DNA of 64,000 nt from DASYKS01 sp035995205 (GTDB lineage Bacteria; Acidobacteriota; Thermoanaerobaculia; Multivoradales; UBA5704): NCBI GenBank assembly GCA_035995205.1, contig DASYKS010000009.1:1-64000 (forward strand). The letters run 5' to 3'. The position numbers and the translations under genes are program-made. This document shows, one piece after another, positions 50,501 through 51,989 of the stretch. Each line of letters begins with the position of its first letter. Position 1 is the first letter of the stretch. The notes under the pieces are model-generated. The model had not been told where the DNA came from, did not search any database, and worked only from the letters and a program-made list of their open reading frames with translations.

Positions 50501-51989
50501 GGTATCAGACGATCCGGTGCCGGACGCGGCGAACGGGCCGGACGATCTCGCCTACGTCGCGTTCACCTCCGGCTCGACGGGCAGACCGAAAGGAATCCTC
50601 GGCACGCATCGACCGGTGTCCCACTTCCTCGCCTGGCATGCGGAGACCTTCGATCTGGGGGAAGAGGACCGCTTCAGCCTGCTCGCCGGGCTCTCCCATG
50701 ATCCCCTGCTGCGCGATGTCTTCACACCGCTCTGGCTGGGTGCCACGCTCTCGATTCCGGGCGCCGAGGAGATGCGCGAGCCGGGCCTGCTGCTCGCTTG
50801 GCTCGCGCGCCAAGAGGTAACGGCGATTCACCTGACTCCAGCGCTGGGGCAGCTCCTCGCTTCGGCGACTCCCGAACGCGAGCCCGAGGTCGCCCCGGTC
50901 CTTCCCCGCCTTCGGTGGGCTTTTTACGGCGGCGGCGCGCTCTCCGGAAACGACGTGGCGCGCTTGAAGCGGCTCGCCCCCGAAGCCACGGCGGTCAACT
51001 TCTACGGCGCGACCGAAACGCCGCAGGCGATGGCCTGGTCCGTGGTGAAGGGCGATCCGGGCGAGGGCCGGGTGCCGCTCGGCCGCGGCATCGACGGGGT
51101 CCAGATCCTGGTGCTCTCCCGCTCCGGCAATCTGGTCGGCCGCGGCGAGCGCGGCGAGATCTGCGTGCGGACGCCCTATCTCGCGCAAGGCTATCTCGGC
51201 GATCCGGAGGCCACCGCCGCGAAGTTCGTCGTCAATCCGGAGACGGGCGACGCGACTGATCGGATCTACCGCACCGGCGATCTCGGCCGCTACCGGCTGG
51301 ACGGCATGGTGGAGTTCCTCGGCCGCGCCGACGACCAGGTCAACGTGCGCGGCTTCCGCGTCGAGCTGGGCGAGGTCGAAGCGGCGCTCGCCCGCGTGCC
51401 GGGAGTGCGCGAAGCGGTGGTGACGGCGCTGCAGGAGGAGGGAGAGACGCGCCTCGCGGCCTACGTGGTGCCGTCGGATTCTCCGCTCGGAGCCGAGACT
51501 CTGCGCGCCGCCTTGCGCGAGCGGCTGCCGGAGCCGATGGTGCCCTCCTGGTTCGTGATCCTCGACGCGCTGCCGCGGACGCCCAACGGCAAGCTCGACC
51601 GCCGGGCGCTGCCGGTCCCGGGAGGCGAGCGGCCGGATCTCGAAGCGCCGTTCGTCGAGCCGGGGACCGAGCTGGAACGGACGATCGCCGAGGTCTGGCG
51701 TGCGGTGCTGCACCTCGACCGGGTGGGCCTGTACGACAACTTCTTCGATCTGGGCGGCAGCTCGCTCACCATCGCGCAGGTGCGCGTCCACCTGCGCGAC
51801 CGGCTCGGGCGCGATCTTCCACTGGTCGAGCTATTCCGCTTCCCGACCGTCGGCGCGTTGGCCACCCATCTCGACCGATCCGGGCCGTCGGCTGCGCCGT
51901 CGTTCGTCGCGGTGGAGCAGCGGGTAGATCGAGCCAAGCTCGCGCTCGAACGGCAGCGGCGCGCCGCCAAAGCGAGGAAGGGCGGATGA
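26259..51989 (+). CDS. Ten-module nonribosomal peptide synthetase with five A-less modules and an in-line sulfotransferase
   Basis: An 8,576-residue cytoplasmic assembly line: C-A-T / C-T / C-(A remnant)-T / C-A-T / C-T / C-T / C-T / C-A-T-ST / C-A-T / C-A-T. Every C domain has an HHxxxD motif; nine of ten are canonical HHxxxDG and the first is HHAIADF. Every T domain has its phosphopantetheine serine (residues 1054, 1618, 2209, 3257, 3828, 4389, 4950, 6024, 7433, 8502). The five A domains have intact SGSTGRPKG-type and LYRTGDL motifs. No epimerisation or thioesterase domain is present. The first C is positioned as a starter C, so the product is probably N-acylated. The last ~25 residues (VDRAKLALERQRRAAKARK) look like a docking helix for the PKS-NRPS partner, whose ATG overlaps the stop. 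Start ATG 26259 has ggaggagg 20 bp upstream, a long spacing. Per-module details are in separate entries. Confidence 0.95.
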   Translation: MSRTLVEMPVVEPVPALREETDLPADSRPSAGQRALWFLERLAPGNGANHIAAAVRVETTVDPAALGRALAALARRHPALRTSFPEAAGEPVLRIHERMDLDLAVRDVAAFDGAFEAELLELAHRPFDLARGPLCRVGLWTRRTPDGDPADAVLALAIHHAIADFASLAIVARDLGSLYAAEAAGSPVLPDPGRPPKDFRAYAARQEERLAGPEGERLWRYWLARLAGELAPLDLPTDRPRPAVQTFAGGSLVHRLDAAATAGIRRLARAQGLTLFGVLLAGFQTLLHRYAGQREILVGAPTAGRGEPGLERTVGYFVNPVVLAADFASVKTFAELSAQVRVTVKGALAHAGLPFPLLVERLRPVRDSSRAPIFQALLAFQRTPRREPSENAALGALALGVSGPPIDLGGLLATPRPFALRRSQFDLSLIAAEVGEELGFRLVYNSDLFDATTAARLLGAWGELITGLGDGTAEIATLPLASAAERHQLKSEWNDWIGPIGRIGPICLHDLVAEQVERTPAATALICGEERFTYRQLQERVDAWARRLMDLGVGPEVRVGLCAERSPEMVFGLLGILAAGGAYVPIDPAYPADRMAFMLEDAQRAQTPAVLLTHEVVLQRLPALPDDTRVVLLDGGPGGEEANETTTGRPRRPTPDNLAYVIYTSGSTGRPKGVAIRHASAVAMVEWAGAAYSKEELAGVLAATSVCFDLSVFELFAPLAFGGAVILAGNALELALAPGTPGHDEITMINTVPSAMTELLHLGAVPPSVVTVNLAGEPLPLALAESLHAAGIARVMNLYGPSEDTTYSTWARVPSGESRAPAIGRPLPGTQAYVRSGHEPTPLGVPGELSLGGAGLARGYLNRPDLTALAFVPDPWSDRPGGRLYRTGDLVRYRMDGELEFLGRIDHQVKVRGFRIELGEIEAALLAEPWVRESVVLAREDRAGDRRLVAYVVPAPGSTAVPAEPKATLRARLAARLPEYMVPADFVLLAELPRTPNGKLDRRALPAPGGDEPSSTGGAALSPTGELVVGIWCELLGVERVAPGDDFFSLGGHSLLAARLLARVRDVFGVELPLAAVFAAPTLAGMAAAIDRARNDANSLSGTPILAEHAPAGGRTAPLSFGQERLWLVAQLDPESVAYHVPFAARLDGRLDVAAFRRALDEIVRRHEILRTTFPRDAAEELPLQVVAPWAALPLPAVDLSGVSGVGGSGASETESERLLGLLARRPLDLASGPLLRATLIRLGAERHVALLLQHHIVSDGWSLGVLRHELGTLYGAFLGGTPSPLPELPIQYADYAVWQRRRQAAGEFDLSLARASNRLAEVPEVLDLPTDRPRPEAPSARGGRCSVRLAPDLGRDLRALARRQGATLHMALLAAFSALLSRAAGQDRFAVGTPVAGRGRRELEPLLGFFVNDVALPVDLSGEPSFADLLLRVRTAALAAYADQEVPFERLVETLRPSDRARSPLFQTMLVLQNAPLPAVDLPGLALSPFEVETGSSKLDLTLSLADDSGAGDGIQGWLEYAADLFDPATVERLAADFALVVEAAVADPAVRLSDLPLSTPARRQTLAASVPRALETAAPRLPATPIEELLAGIWADLLYRDRVGVDDDFFALGGHSLLAARLISRVKKAIGVEIPLRTLFSAPTVRAQARVILRLRGLPESALGAAEAPPLLRVPRDRELPLSFAQERLLFLDRYEPESPVYNLAAAIDFSGALAPRILSAALTGIVRRHEALRTVFAERGGVAFQIVAAPAPLALPVIDLSALGGRRLDVAALVERGEARRGFDLQRGPLLRTILLRLGAREWTALLTLHHVVADGWSIEVFFGELSALYRGFAAGVASALSDLPIQYADYAVWQRGWLTGAALEARLAVWRERLRGAPQALDLPADRPRPAVQSLAGGHLPVRLPFALAGAAAASARSRGTTTFMVLLAAFESLLGRLSGQDEVLVGSPVANRGPQEVEGLIGFFVNTLVLRGDLSGDPSFSGLLERAREVCLEAFAHQDLPFERLVEELKPERDLSRPPLVQALLAYRPAAAPGSQGSLALPGLRTAMRAVPTATAKLDLTLSLAEEPDGALGGFLEYATALFDPTTAARFYQSFEILLESAMADPARRLSELPLLSAAQRHQLEIEWQPTGAEALAAALFLARLFEARAARTPAAAALDRGSPGLETAPRNPAEALLAGIWAEALGRDRVGVETGFFELGGHSLLALRVAARVRDAFGVDLPLRALFEAPTVAALAERIARAKGEGEAEPGPRLLPLPDDAEPPLSLGQERLWFLDRLEPGSATYNLPFSLDLTGPLSVPALAGALTEISRRHEVLRTTFVPSPVDPEQPMQRIAPPVALPLPGIDLAGLPASRGDAEAARLGAMEARRPFDLSAGPLCRFQRLLLSADAHRLLANLHHSIFDGGSLGVFLAELRALYRAALFKEASPLAELPLQYADWAAWQRARFAAPGALDRQAAWWRERLAGAGALDLPLDAPRPPVQTFAGGTVPLALAAESTQALAALARRLGATPFMVLLAAFEALLGRLSGQEDLTVGTPVANRGNRQVEGLIGFFVDTLVLRGDLAGDPSFSELAARARETVLGAHAHGDLPFERLVEELRPARDLSRSPLFQAMLAYQDLPATIEWEGLAASLAPLSSGSAKFDLTLGLAAAGAGLSGGLEYAARLFDRTTAMRWAQSFTTLLAGALAEPESRLSELPLLSGVERHQLEIEWNSIGPIGRISPIGPICLHQLFEAQAARTPGATALVAGVERLTYAELDARATLVARRLRAQGVGPEVCVGVSLPRNADLVAVLLGVLKAGGAYVPIDPAYPEERRALMLAGSGAAILLDRTWLNETAEPVTGRPALSGAGATADNLAYVIFTSGSTGRPKGVAIEHRSAVALVAWAQRTYSAEELAGVLAATSIAFDLSVFELFVTLASGGMVILAGNALELPELPAAREVTLINTVPSAMAELVRMGGVPPSVRTVNLAGEPLSRALVDGVYAVAGVERVCNLYGPSEDTTYSTYVHVPREERRAPTIGRPLPGTGAYLVDRVLRPTPVGVPGELLLGGAGLARGYLGRPELTAERFIPNPFGSGSGLRLYRTGDLARFLPDGQIEFLGRIDHQVKVRGFRIELGEIESVLREHPALADLAVVAREDRNGDRALAAYVVAREGISPPSADDLRAHLSRRLPEYMVPADFVVLPELPRTPNGKLDRKALPAPERGRSALTRGYLAPRTPDEELLAGIWAELLHLPRIGIEDDFFTQGGHSLLATRMVARVRDVFGVELPLRALFEAPTVAALAARIAAARGAASEEGGIADAPPLVPRSAAETTETVRLPLSFAQERLWFLDRLEPGSASYNLPVALYLRGELDAYRFAEALAGVVRRHEALRTRFRDSGAGPVQEIDAEAEIPFARADLRRLTEATRGTEAARLLAAEARLPFDLARGPLARARLLRLEEGLHLALLTLHHIAADGWSMGVLLSEIAALYGDADLPPLPIQYADYALWQRRWLEGPALEAQLSYWSERLEGAPAELELPADRSRPALPNGRGGVRPVVLAPAAWEGLRALCRRLGATPFMGVLAALQTLLGRLGGEEDVLVGTPVANRRHSATEGLIGVFINTLVLRTSLAGDPPFARLVERARETALGAYAHQDLPFERLVEELAPERDLSRPPLIQVLLVLHNAPLPVLELPGLTLEPVEVATGTAKLDLTLALTEREAGVAGGLEYSADRFDAATVERLARAFETWVAAAAEEPRRRLSDLPLLAAEELLQLVIAPALRPERRLLQAHGALLYADRAAIFRAPLSPLEEGLADLWSELLGADRIGRDDDFFHLGGHSLLAARMVARVRDAFGVDLPLRAVFAAPTVAALAARIAAMKEGGAADALPLVARPEGAEVDLPLSFAQERLWFLDRLEPGSPVYNLPVGLRLSGELDVSRFARSLSQLVRRHEALRTRFRDSGAGPVQEIDAGGEIPLAYVDLRPLPEARRGEEAARLLAAEARLPFDLAHGPLLRARLLRLEDGLHLALLSLHHIAADGWSFGVLLGEIAALYGGATLPPLPIQYADYALWQRQGLAGPVLEAQLAWWSERLDGAPSELELPADRPRPAMPSGRGGVQPFGLGLEEWDRLRALCRRRGATPFMGLLAALQAFLGRLAGEDDVLVGAAVANRRHSATEGLIGLFVNTLVLRTSLAGDPPFARLVERARETALGAFAHQDLPFERLVEELAAERDLAGSPLFQVLLVLHNAPLPVLSLPGLTLEPIEIETSTAKLDLTLSLTEREEGVRGGLEFSADRFDATTAERFARAFEVWVVAAAESPRRRLSELPLLAAEELLQLVVPQGKRPERRLLRAGGSALSGIAAYRAPLSPLEEGLADLWSELLGADRIGRDDDFFRLGGHSLLAARLVARVRDAFGVDLPLRAVFAAPTIATLAARIATLQQGGVTDAFPLVRRPEGAEVDLPLSFAQERLWFLDRLEPGSPVYNLPVGLRLSGELDVSRFAHALSQLVRRHEALRTRFRDSGAGPVQEIDAEGEIPLAGADLRPLPEARRGEEAARLLAAEARLPFDLAHGPLLRARLLRLEDGLHLALLSLHHIAADGWSFGVLLGEIAALYGSAQLPPLPIQYADYALWQRRGLAGPVLEAQLAWWSERLDGAPTELELPADRSRPTVPSGRGGARAIGLGLEEWDRLRALCRRRGATPFMGLLAALQAFLGRLAGEEEVLVGAAVANRRHSATEGLIGLFVNTLVLRTSLVGDPSFERLIERARETALGAFAHQDLPFERLVEELAAERDLAGSPLIQVLLVLHNAPLPVLSLPGLTLEPIEIETGTAKLDLALSLTEREEGVRGGLEYSADRFDATTAERFARAFEVWVAAATESPRRRLSELPVLAAEELLQLVVPQGKRPARRLLRARGAALSGIAAYRAPLSPLEEGLADLWSELLGADRIGRDDDFFRLGGHSLLAARLVARVRELFAVELPVRAVFEAPTLAALGRRVAAAAPGASSPIARRAADAPVRASFAQERIWFLDRFAPGDSSYNIPVALRLLGVLDPRRFALAFERVVERQEALRTAFREHEGRVVLEVAPRSELAVGLVDLAALPAEAAGVETRHLLRVEAARPFDLARAPLLRVTLLHLDSSPETPEHLAILNLHHIVADGWSIGVLLREVGAFYAAAEGEEPALPALPIDYADYAVWQRDWLQGEALERHLAWWREMLHGPVHGAVGPAPALTLPTDRPRPALATSNGKSLPVEIGEPLTRALAVLGRRHGATLFMTLLAAYQVLLSRLAGQERLVVGSPVASRSRVETEGLIGLFLNTLPLPADLSGDPRFSALLAQVRETTLGAYAHQELPFEKLVAELAPERNLAHAPIFQALLVLQNTPLPTLDLPGLVLQGVEVESDSAKLDLVLNVGESNESGRGLTGRFLYKTDLFDRSTVARFAGHLNTLIAGLAADPERRISELPLLSAAEEQQLLDWNATATSFRGEVCLHDLIAEQAARTPEAVAVSFAGEPLSYRRLDRAANALALRLVELGIGPEARVGIVAERSLELSVGLLAILKAGGAYVPLDPSYPPERLAWMLEDSRVSVLLAQERLIAALPAHGARVLLLDGCLEEERDAPPPHGAGPDNLAYVIYTSGSTGRPKGAMNSHRAIVNRLLWMQERYALGPDDRVLQKTPVSFDVSVWELFWPLLAGARLVMAEPGRHGDSAYLVETIAAEGITTLHFVPSMLQVFASAPGIERCVSLARVIASGEALSRDLKDRFMARSGAALDNLYGPTEAAVDVTWWACDRGPRATVPIGRPVANTTIHLLDRALRPVPMGVAGELFIGGVQVGRGYWRRPGLTAERFVPDPFSVVPGARLYRTGDLARFAPDAAVEYLGRLDHQVKIRGFRIELGEIEAVLTDQPGVAEAAVLALDPASAGGAEGDRRLVAYVAPADLSVVELRAALLSRLPEHMVPSAFVRLDRLPLSPSGKADRGTLAKLPLEYSEAEPGAAGREHVAPRTALERDLADLWRQAVGVKNVGIHDPFFDLGGSSISGAILINRLQERLGEIVHVVAIFDHPTIAGLAAYLAHDYPKAVAAVWGAESLVAIGDRPAAPIERVGEEGLALLRRIVTPVSWRPAATKNPPALFVLSPPRSGSTLLRVMLAGHPLLFAPPELELLTFADMAERKAAFSGRESFWLEGLLRAVMEVRQCGPEEATEILAAFEAEALPTQELIRRLQGWLGDRLLVDKTPSYALDPALLARIEESFEAPRYLHLTRHPYGMIRSFEEARLEQVFFRHRHPFSRRELAELVWLASHDNVERFLDGVPADRQHRLRFEDLVRDPARELAAICAFLGLDYRSEMAEPYGDAQARMTDGPYEASRMLGDVKFHRHGRVDADVAERWREELDENFLGDPARTVAARLGYEVEPVEPARPAAAAVRGETWTAIPRLARQVREPVALSLAQERLWFLDQLDPGSAAYNVPAAFRLEGRLSVPALAASAFEVARRHETLRTTFAAIDGRPVQRVAPPRLGAVVALPQVELLGLSKASKVQEAARLGRQEAARPFDLATGPLVRLALLRLGETEWTVLLALHHVISDGWSLGIYIREVAALYAAFAAGEPSPLPELPIQYADYAAWQRERLSGAVLEAQLAWWRERLGGPEGSEGAPASLDLPTDRPRPAVQSLVGGERGFALPPELSRRLRDLSRREDVTLFMAVLATFQALLGRLSGQERVPVGSPVANRNRAETEGLIGLFVNTLVLVGDLDSGPTFLELLARTRMLSLGAFAHAEVPFERLVEAFEAGRDLSRPPLFQAMLAYQNAPPGTAALSDLALSSVATASGTSKFELTLAVAERGEGDAWHLAGSLEYSAVLFDPATVERLLGRFQILLEGAVANPERRLPELPWLSAAERQQAAVEWATGEGLADAADACLHQLIEAQAQRAPDALALVAGAERLSYRDLDERADRLAVRLRELGAGPERRVAVCLDRSADLVVALLAVLKAGSAYVPLDPAYPEERRRFVLEDSGAALRIGDGLVVSSVAPGAPPSARATSDPDNLAYVIYTSGSTGVPKGVAIGHRSAVAFVRWAGAVFSAAELAGVLAATSISFDLSIFELFVPLSRGGMVILAEDALALPSAAEAARAAGVEITLVNTVPSVIAELVRLDALPASVRTVNLAGEPLQRALVDRIYAQPGVERVRNLYGPSEDTTYSTNALVPRGKVGAPTIGRPVGSTRAYVLDGDLAPVPMGVPGELFLGGAGLARGYLDRPVATAERFVPDAFAGLGGERGSRLYRTGDLARFRTDGELEFLGRRDFQVKIRGFRIELGEIEAALAAHPAVAEAAVLARAESDGGLKLVAYVAPQTVEAGDLRSYLAARLPAHMLPSAIVVLPALPLTANGKIDRRALERLAGGAESGDGCDAAGRSPETPEEELVAGIWSEVLGVERVAATDDFFHLGGHSLLATRVVSRLRQAFAIELPVRALFAFPTVAALAAEVVRVRVAGKPDEPEAPPILPVPRGERIPLSFAQERLWFLDQLEPDSATFNLSATVRLAGRLRRPLFDRALSEVVRRHETLRTTFHLLGAEPVQVIAPAVPLVCPVVDLAALPEQARLREASRRTAAEIARPFDLARGPLLRATLLRLGEQEHTGLLSVHHVVSDGWSQGLLLEELAALYGAYARGEASPLPEPAIQYADYGAWQRAWLSGPALERQLGYWRQRLSGAPPRLDLPTDRQRPAVQTFRAGQRSLRLTPELSSALRTLSRRQGATLFMTLLAAFDLLLSRHAGQDDLVVGTPIAGRGRIETEKLIGLFLNTLALRTDLSGSPSFAELVARVREGALGAYAHQDVPFEKVIDDLRPSRDLGRTPLFQVFFNLLNLPAVKVELPGLALESVPAPAHGAKFDLTLYAAEHDDRIGFEWVYNADLFDPARIEILSAQLESLLGQVAAAPERSIDSFSLRLEADRAILPDPTLPLAASWPGSVMTRFAEHAVTASERLAIWSDERSWTYGELDAASRGLAGHLRAHGIGGGDVVAIYSRRSGGLVEAMLATWRAGAAFLILDAAYPAARLADCLDQSRPRALIEVAALPPALEETVAGLSLRCRIALGTDLVSDDPVPDAANGPDDLAYVAFTSGSTGRPKGILGTHRPVSHFLAWHAETFDLGEEDRFSLLAGLSHDPLLRDVFTPLWLGATLSIPGAEEMREPGLLLAWLARQEVTAIHLTPALGQLLASATPEREPEVAPVLPRLRWAFYGGGALSGNDVARLKRLAPEATAVNFYGATETPQAMAWSVVKGDPGEGRVPLGRGIDGVQILVLSRSGNLVGRGERGEICVRTPYLAQGYLGDPEATAAKFVVNPETGDATDRIYRTGDLGRYRLDGMVEFLGRADDQVNVRGFRVELGEVEAALARVPGVREAVVTALQEEGETRLAAYVVPSDSPLGAETLRAALRERLPEPMVPSWFVILDALPRTPNGKLDRRALPVPGGERPDLEAPFVEPGTELERTIAEVWRAVLHLDRVGLYDNFFDLGGSSLTIAQVRVHLRDRLGRDLPLVELFRFPTVGALATHLDRSGPSAAPSFVAVEQRVDRAKLALERQRRAAKARKGG
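27746..27776. repeat. Near-perfect palindrome in the C1-A1 linker of the NRPS
   Basis: Arms gatcggaccgatc (27746-27758) and gatcggtccgatc (27764-27776) are exact reverse complements around a 5-bp centre. They encode WIGPIGRIGPI, unlike the corresponding linkers of modules 8 and 9. A degenerate version occupies the same linker in module 4 (about 34,418-34,457, SIGPIGRISPIGPI). Confidence 0.85.
29561..31250 (+). other. NRPS module 2: C-T without adenylation domain
   Basis: Complete C domain (APLSFGQERLW to DLPLSTPARRQ) with HHIVSDGWS, then directly a T domain (DDDFFALGGHSLLAARL, serine 1618). The C-T linker is only about 25 residues and shows no trace of an A domain. Confidence 0.85.
31251..33020 (+). 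other. NRPS module 3: C-T with a vestige of a deleted A domain
   Basis: C motif HHVVADGWS, then a linker LFLARLFEARAARTPAAAALDRG (32,690-32,760), which is the opening of a normal A domain (compare LHQLFEAQAARTPGATALVAG in module 4). The next residues already belong to the T domain (FFELGGHSLLALRV, serine 2209). About 450 codons of A domain are missing, with the frame kept. Confidence 0.85.
33021..36160 (+). other. NRPS module 4: C - A (Ala/Gly-type code) - T
   Basis: The C motif HHSIFDGGS is slightly atypical. A-domain pocket residues from FDLSVFELF, LINTVPSAM, TVNLAGEPL and NLYGPSEDTTYS give the same D-L-F-N-N-A-L-type code as module 1. T serine is 3257. Confidence 0.8.
34418..34457. repeat. 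Degenerate, longer copy of the gatcgg palindrome in the C4-A4 linker
   Basis: It begins gatcggaccgatcggtcg like the first copy, then continues gatcagtccgatt and ggtccgatt, so it contains an additional unit. It lies at the same C-A junction position as the copy at 27,746. Confidence 0.8.
36161..37870 (+). other. NRPS module 5: C-T without adenylation domain
   Basis: C motif HHIAADGWS; T domain DDDFFHLGGHSLLAARM, serine 3828. A ~50-residue linker (RPERRLLQAHGALLYADRAAIF) replaces the A domain. This is the most diverged member of the triplication formed with modules 6 and 7. Confidence 0.88.
36231..41140 (+). repeat. Threefold tandem duplication of a 1,683-bp C-T module
   Basis: The start of the C domain (ctgccgctctcgtt.gcccaggagcgg) recurs at about 36,232, 37,921 and 39,607, and the T-domain serine codons lie at 37,740, 39,423 and 41,106, exactly 1,683 bp apart each time. 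Copies 2 and 3 are the closest to each other. Confidence 0.92.
37871..39550 (+). other. NRPS module 6: C-T without adenylation domain
   Basis: C motif HHIAADGWS and T serine 4389. It is nearly identical to module 7 in long stretches (SAELDVSRFA-like segment, RFRDSGAGPVQEID, GLEEWDRLRALCRRRGATP), indicating recent duplication. T-domain serines of modules 5, 6 and 7 are spaced by exactly 1,683 bp. Confidence 0.9.
39551..41230 (+). other. NRPS module 7: C-T without adenylation domain
   Basis: C motif HHIAADGWS and T serine 4950. The C domain is almost the same as in module 6. The end of the T domain (VRELFAVELPVRAVFEAPTLAALGRR) differs from modules 5-6 and marks the right edge of the duplication. 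Confidence 0.9.
41231..45460 (+). other. NRPS module 8: C - A (Ser) - T - sulfotransferase
   Basis: C motif HHIVADGWS. A-domain pocket residues from FDVSVWELF, TLHFVPSML, VIASGEAL and NLYGPTEAAVDVTWW give D-V-W-H-I-S-L-V, the established serine code (DVWH.SLVDK). The T domain has GGSSISGA with serine 6024. An inserted sulfotransferase domain follows before the next C domain. Confidence 0.88.
44595..45450 (+). other. In-line sulfotransferase (ST) domain
   Basis: Residues about 6113-6397. The PAPS 5'-phosphosulfate loop PPRSGSTLL (6124-6132) and a downstream LHLTRHPYGMIRSFEEARL block containing the 3'-phosphate-binding Arg/Ser are typical of the Sulfotransfer family. DKTPSYALDP, LRFEDLVRDPARELAAICAFLGL and a late HRHGRVD segment complete the fold. 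It transfers sulfonate from PAPS to a hydroxyl. Its position after a serine-specific A-T pair suggests that it acts on carrier-bound serine or the nascent chain. Known PKS examples (the curacin and olefin synthase ST-TE pairs) sulfate a beta-hydroxyl to drive elimination. Confidence 0.88.
45461..48700 (+). other. NRPS module 9: C - A (Ala/Gly-type code) - T
   Basis: C motif HHVISDGWS. The A-domain pocket (FDLSIFELF, LVNTVPSVI, TVNLAGEPL, NLYGPSEDTTYS) again gives D-L-F-N-N-A-L. T serine is 7433. This C domain receives whatever the sulfotransferase has modified. Confidence 0.8.
48701..51989 (+). other. NRPS module 10: C - A (unusual pocket) - T - docking tail
   Basis: C motif HHVVSDGWS. The A domain departs from the others: SLLAGLSHDPLLRDVFTPL in place of the FDxSVxE motif, then AIHLTPAL, WAFYGGGALS and NFYGATETPQAMAW. 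The A3 and LYRTGDL-type motifs (IYRTGDLGRY) and the final lysine (NGKLDRR) are intact, so it should adenylate something, but I cannot assign the substrate. T serine is 8502. The chain then passes to the KS of the next protein. Confidence 0.8.
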
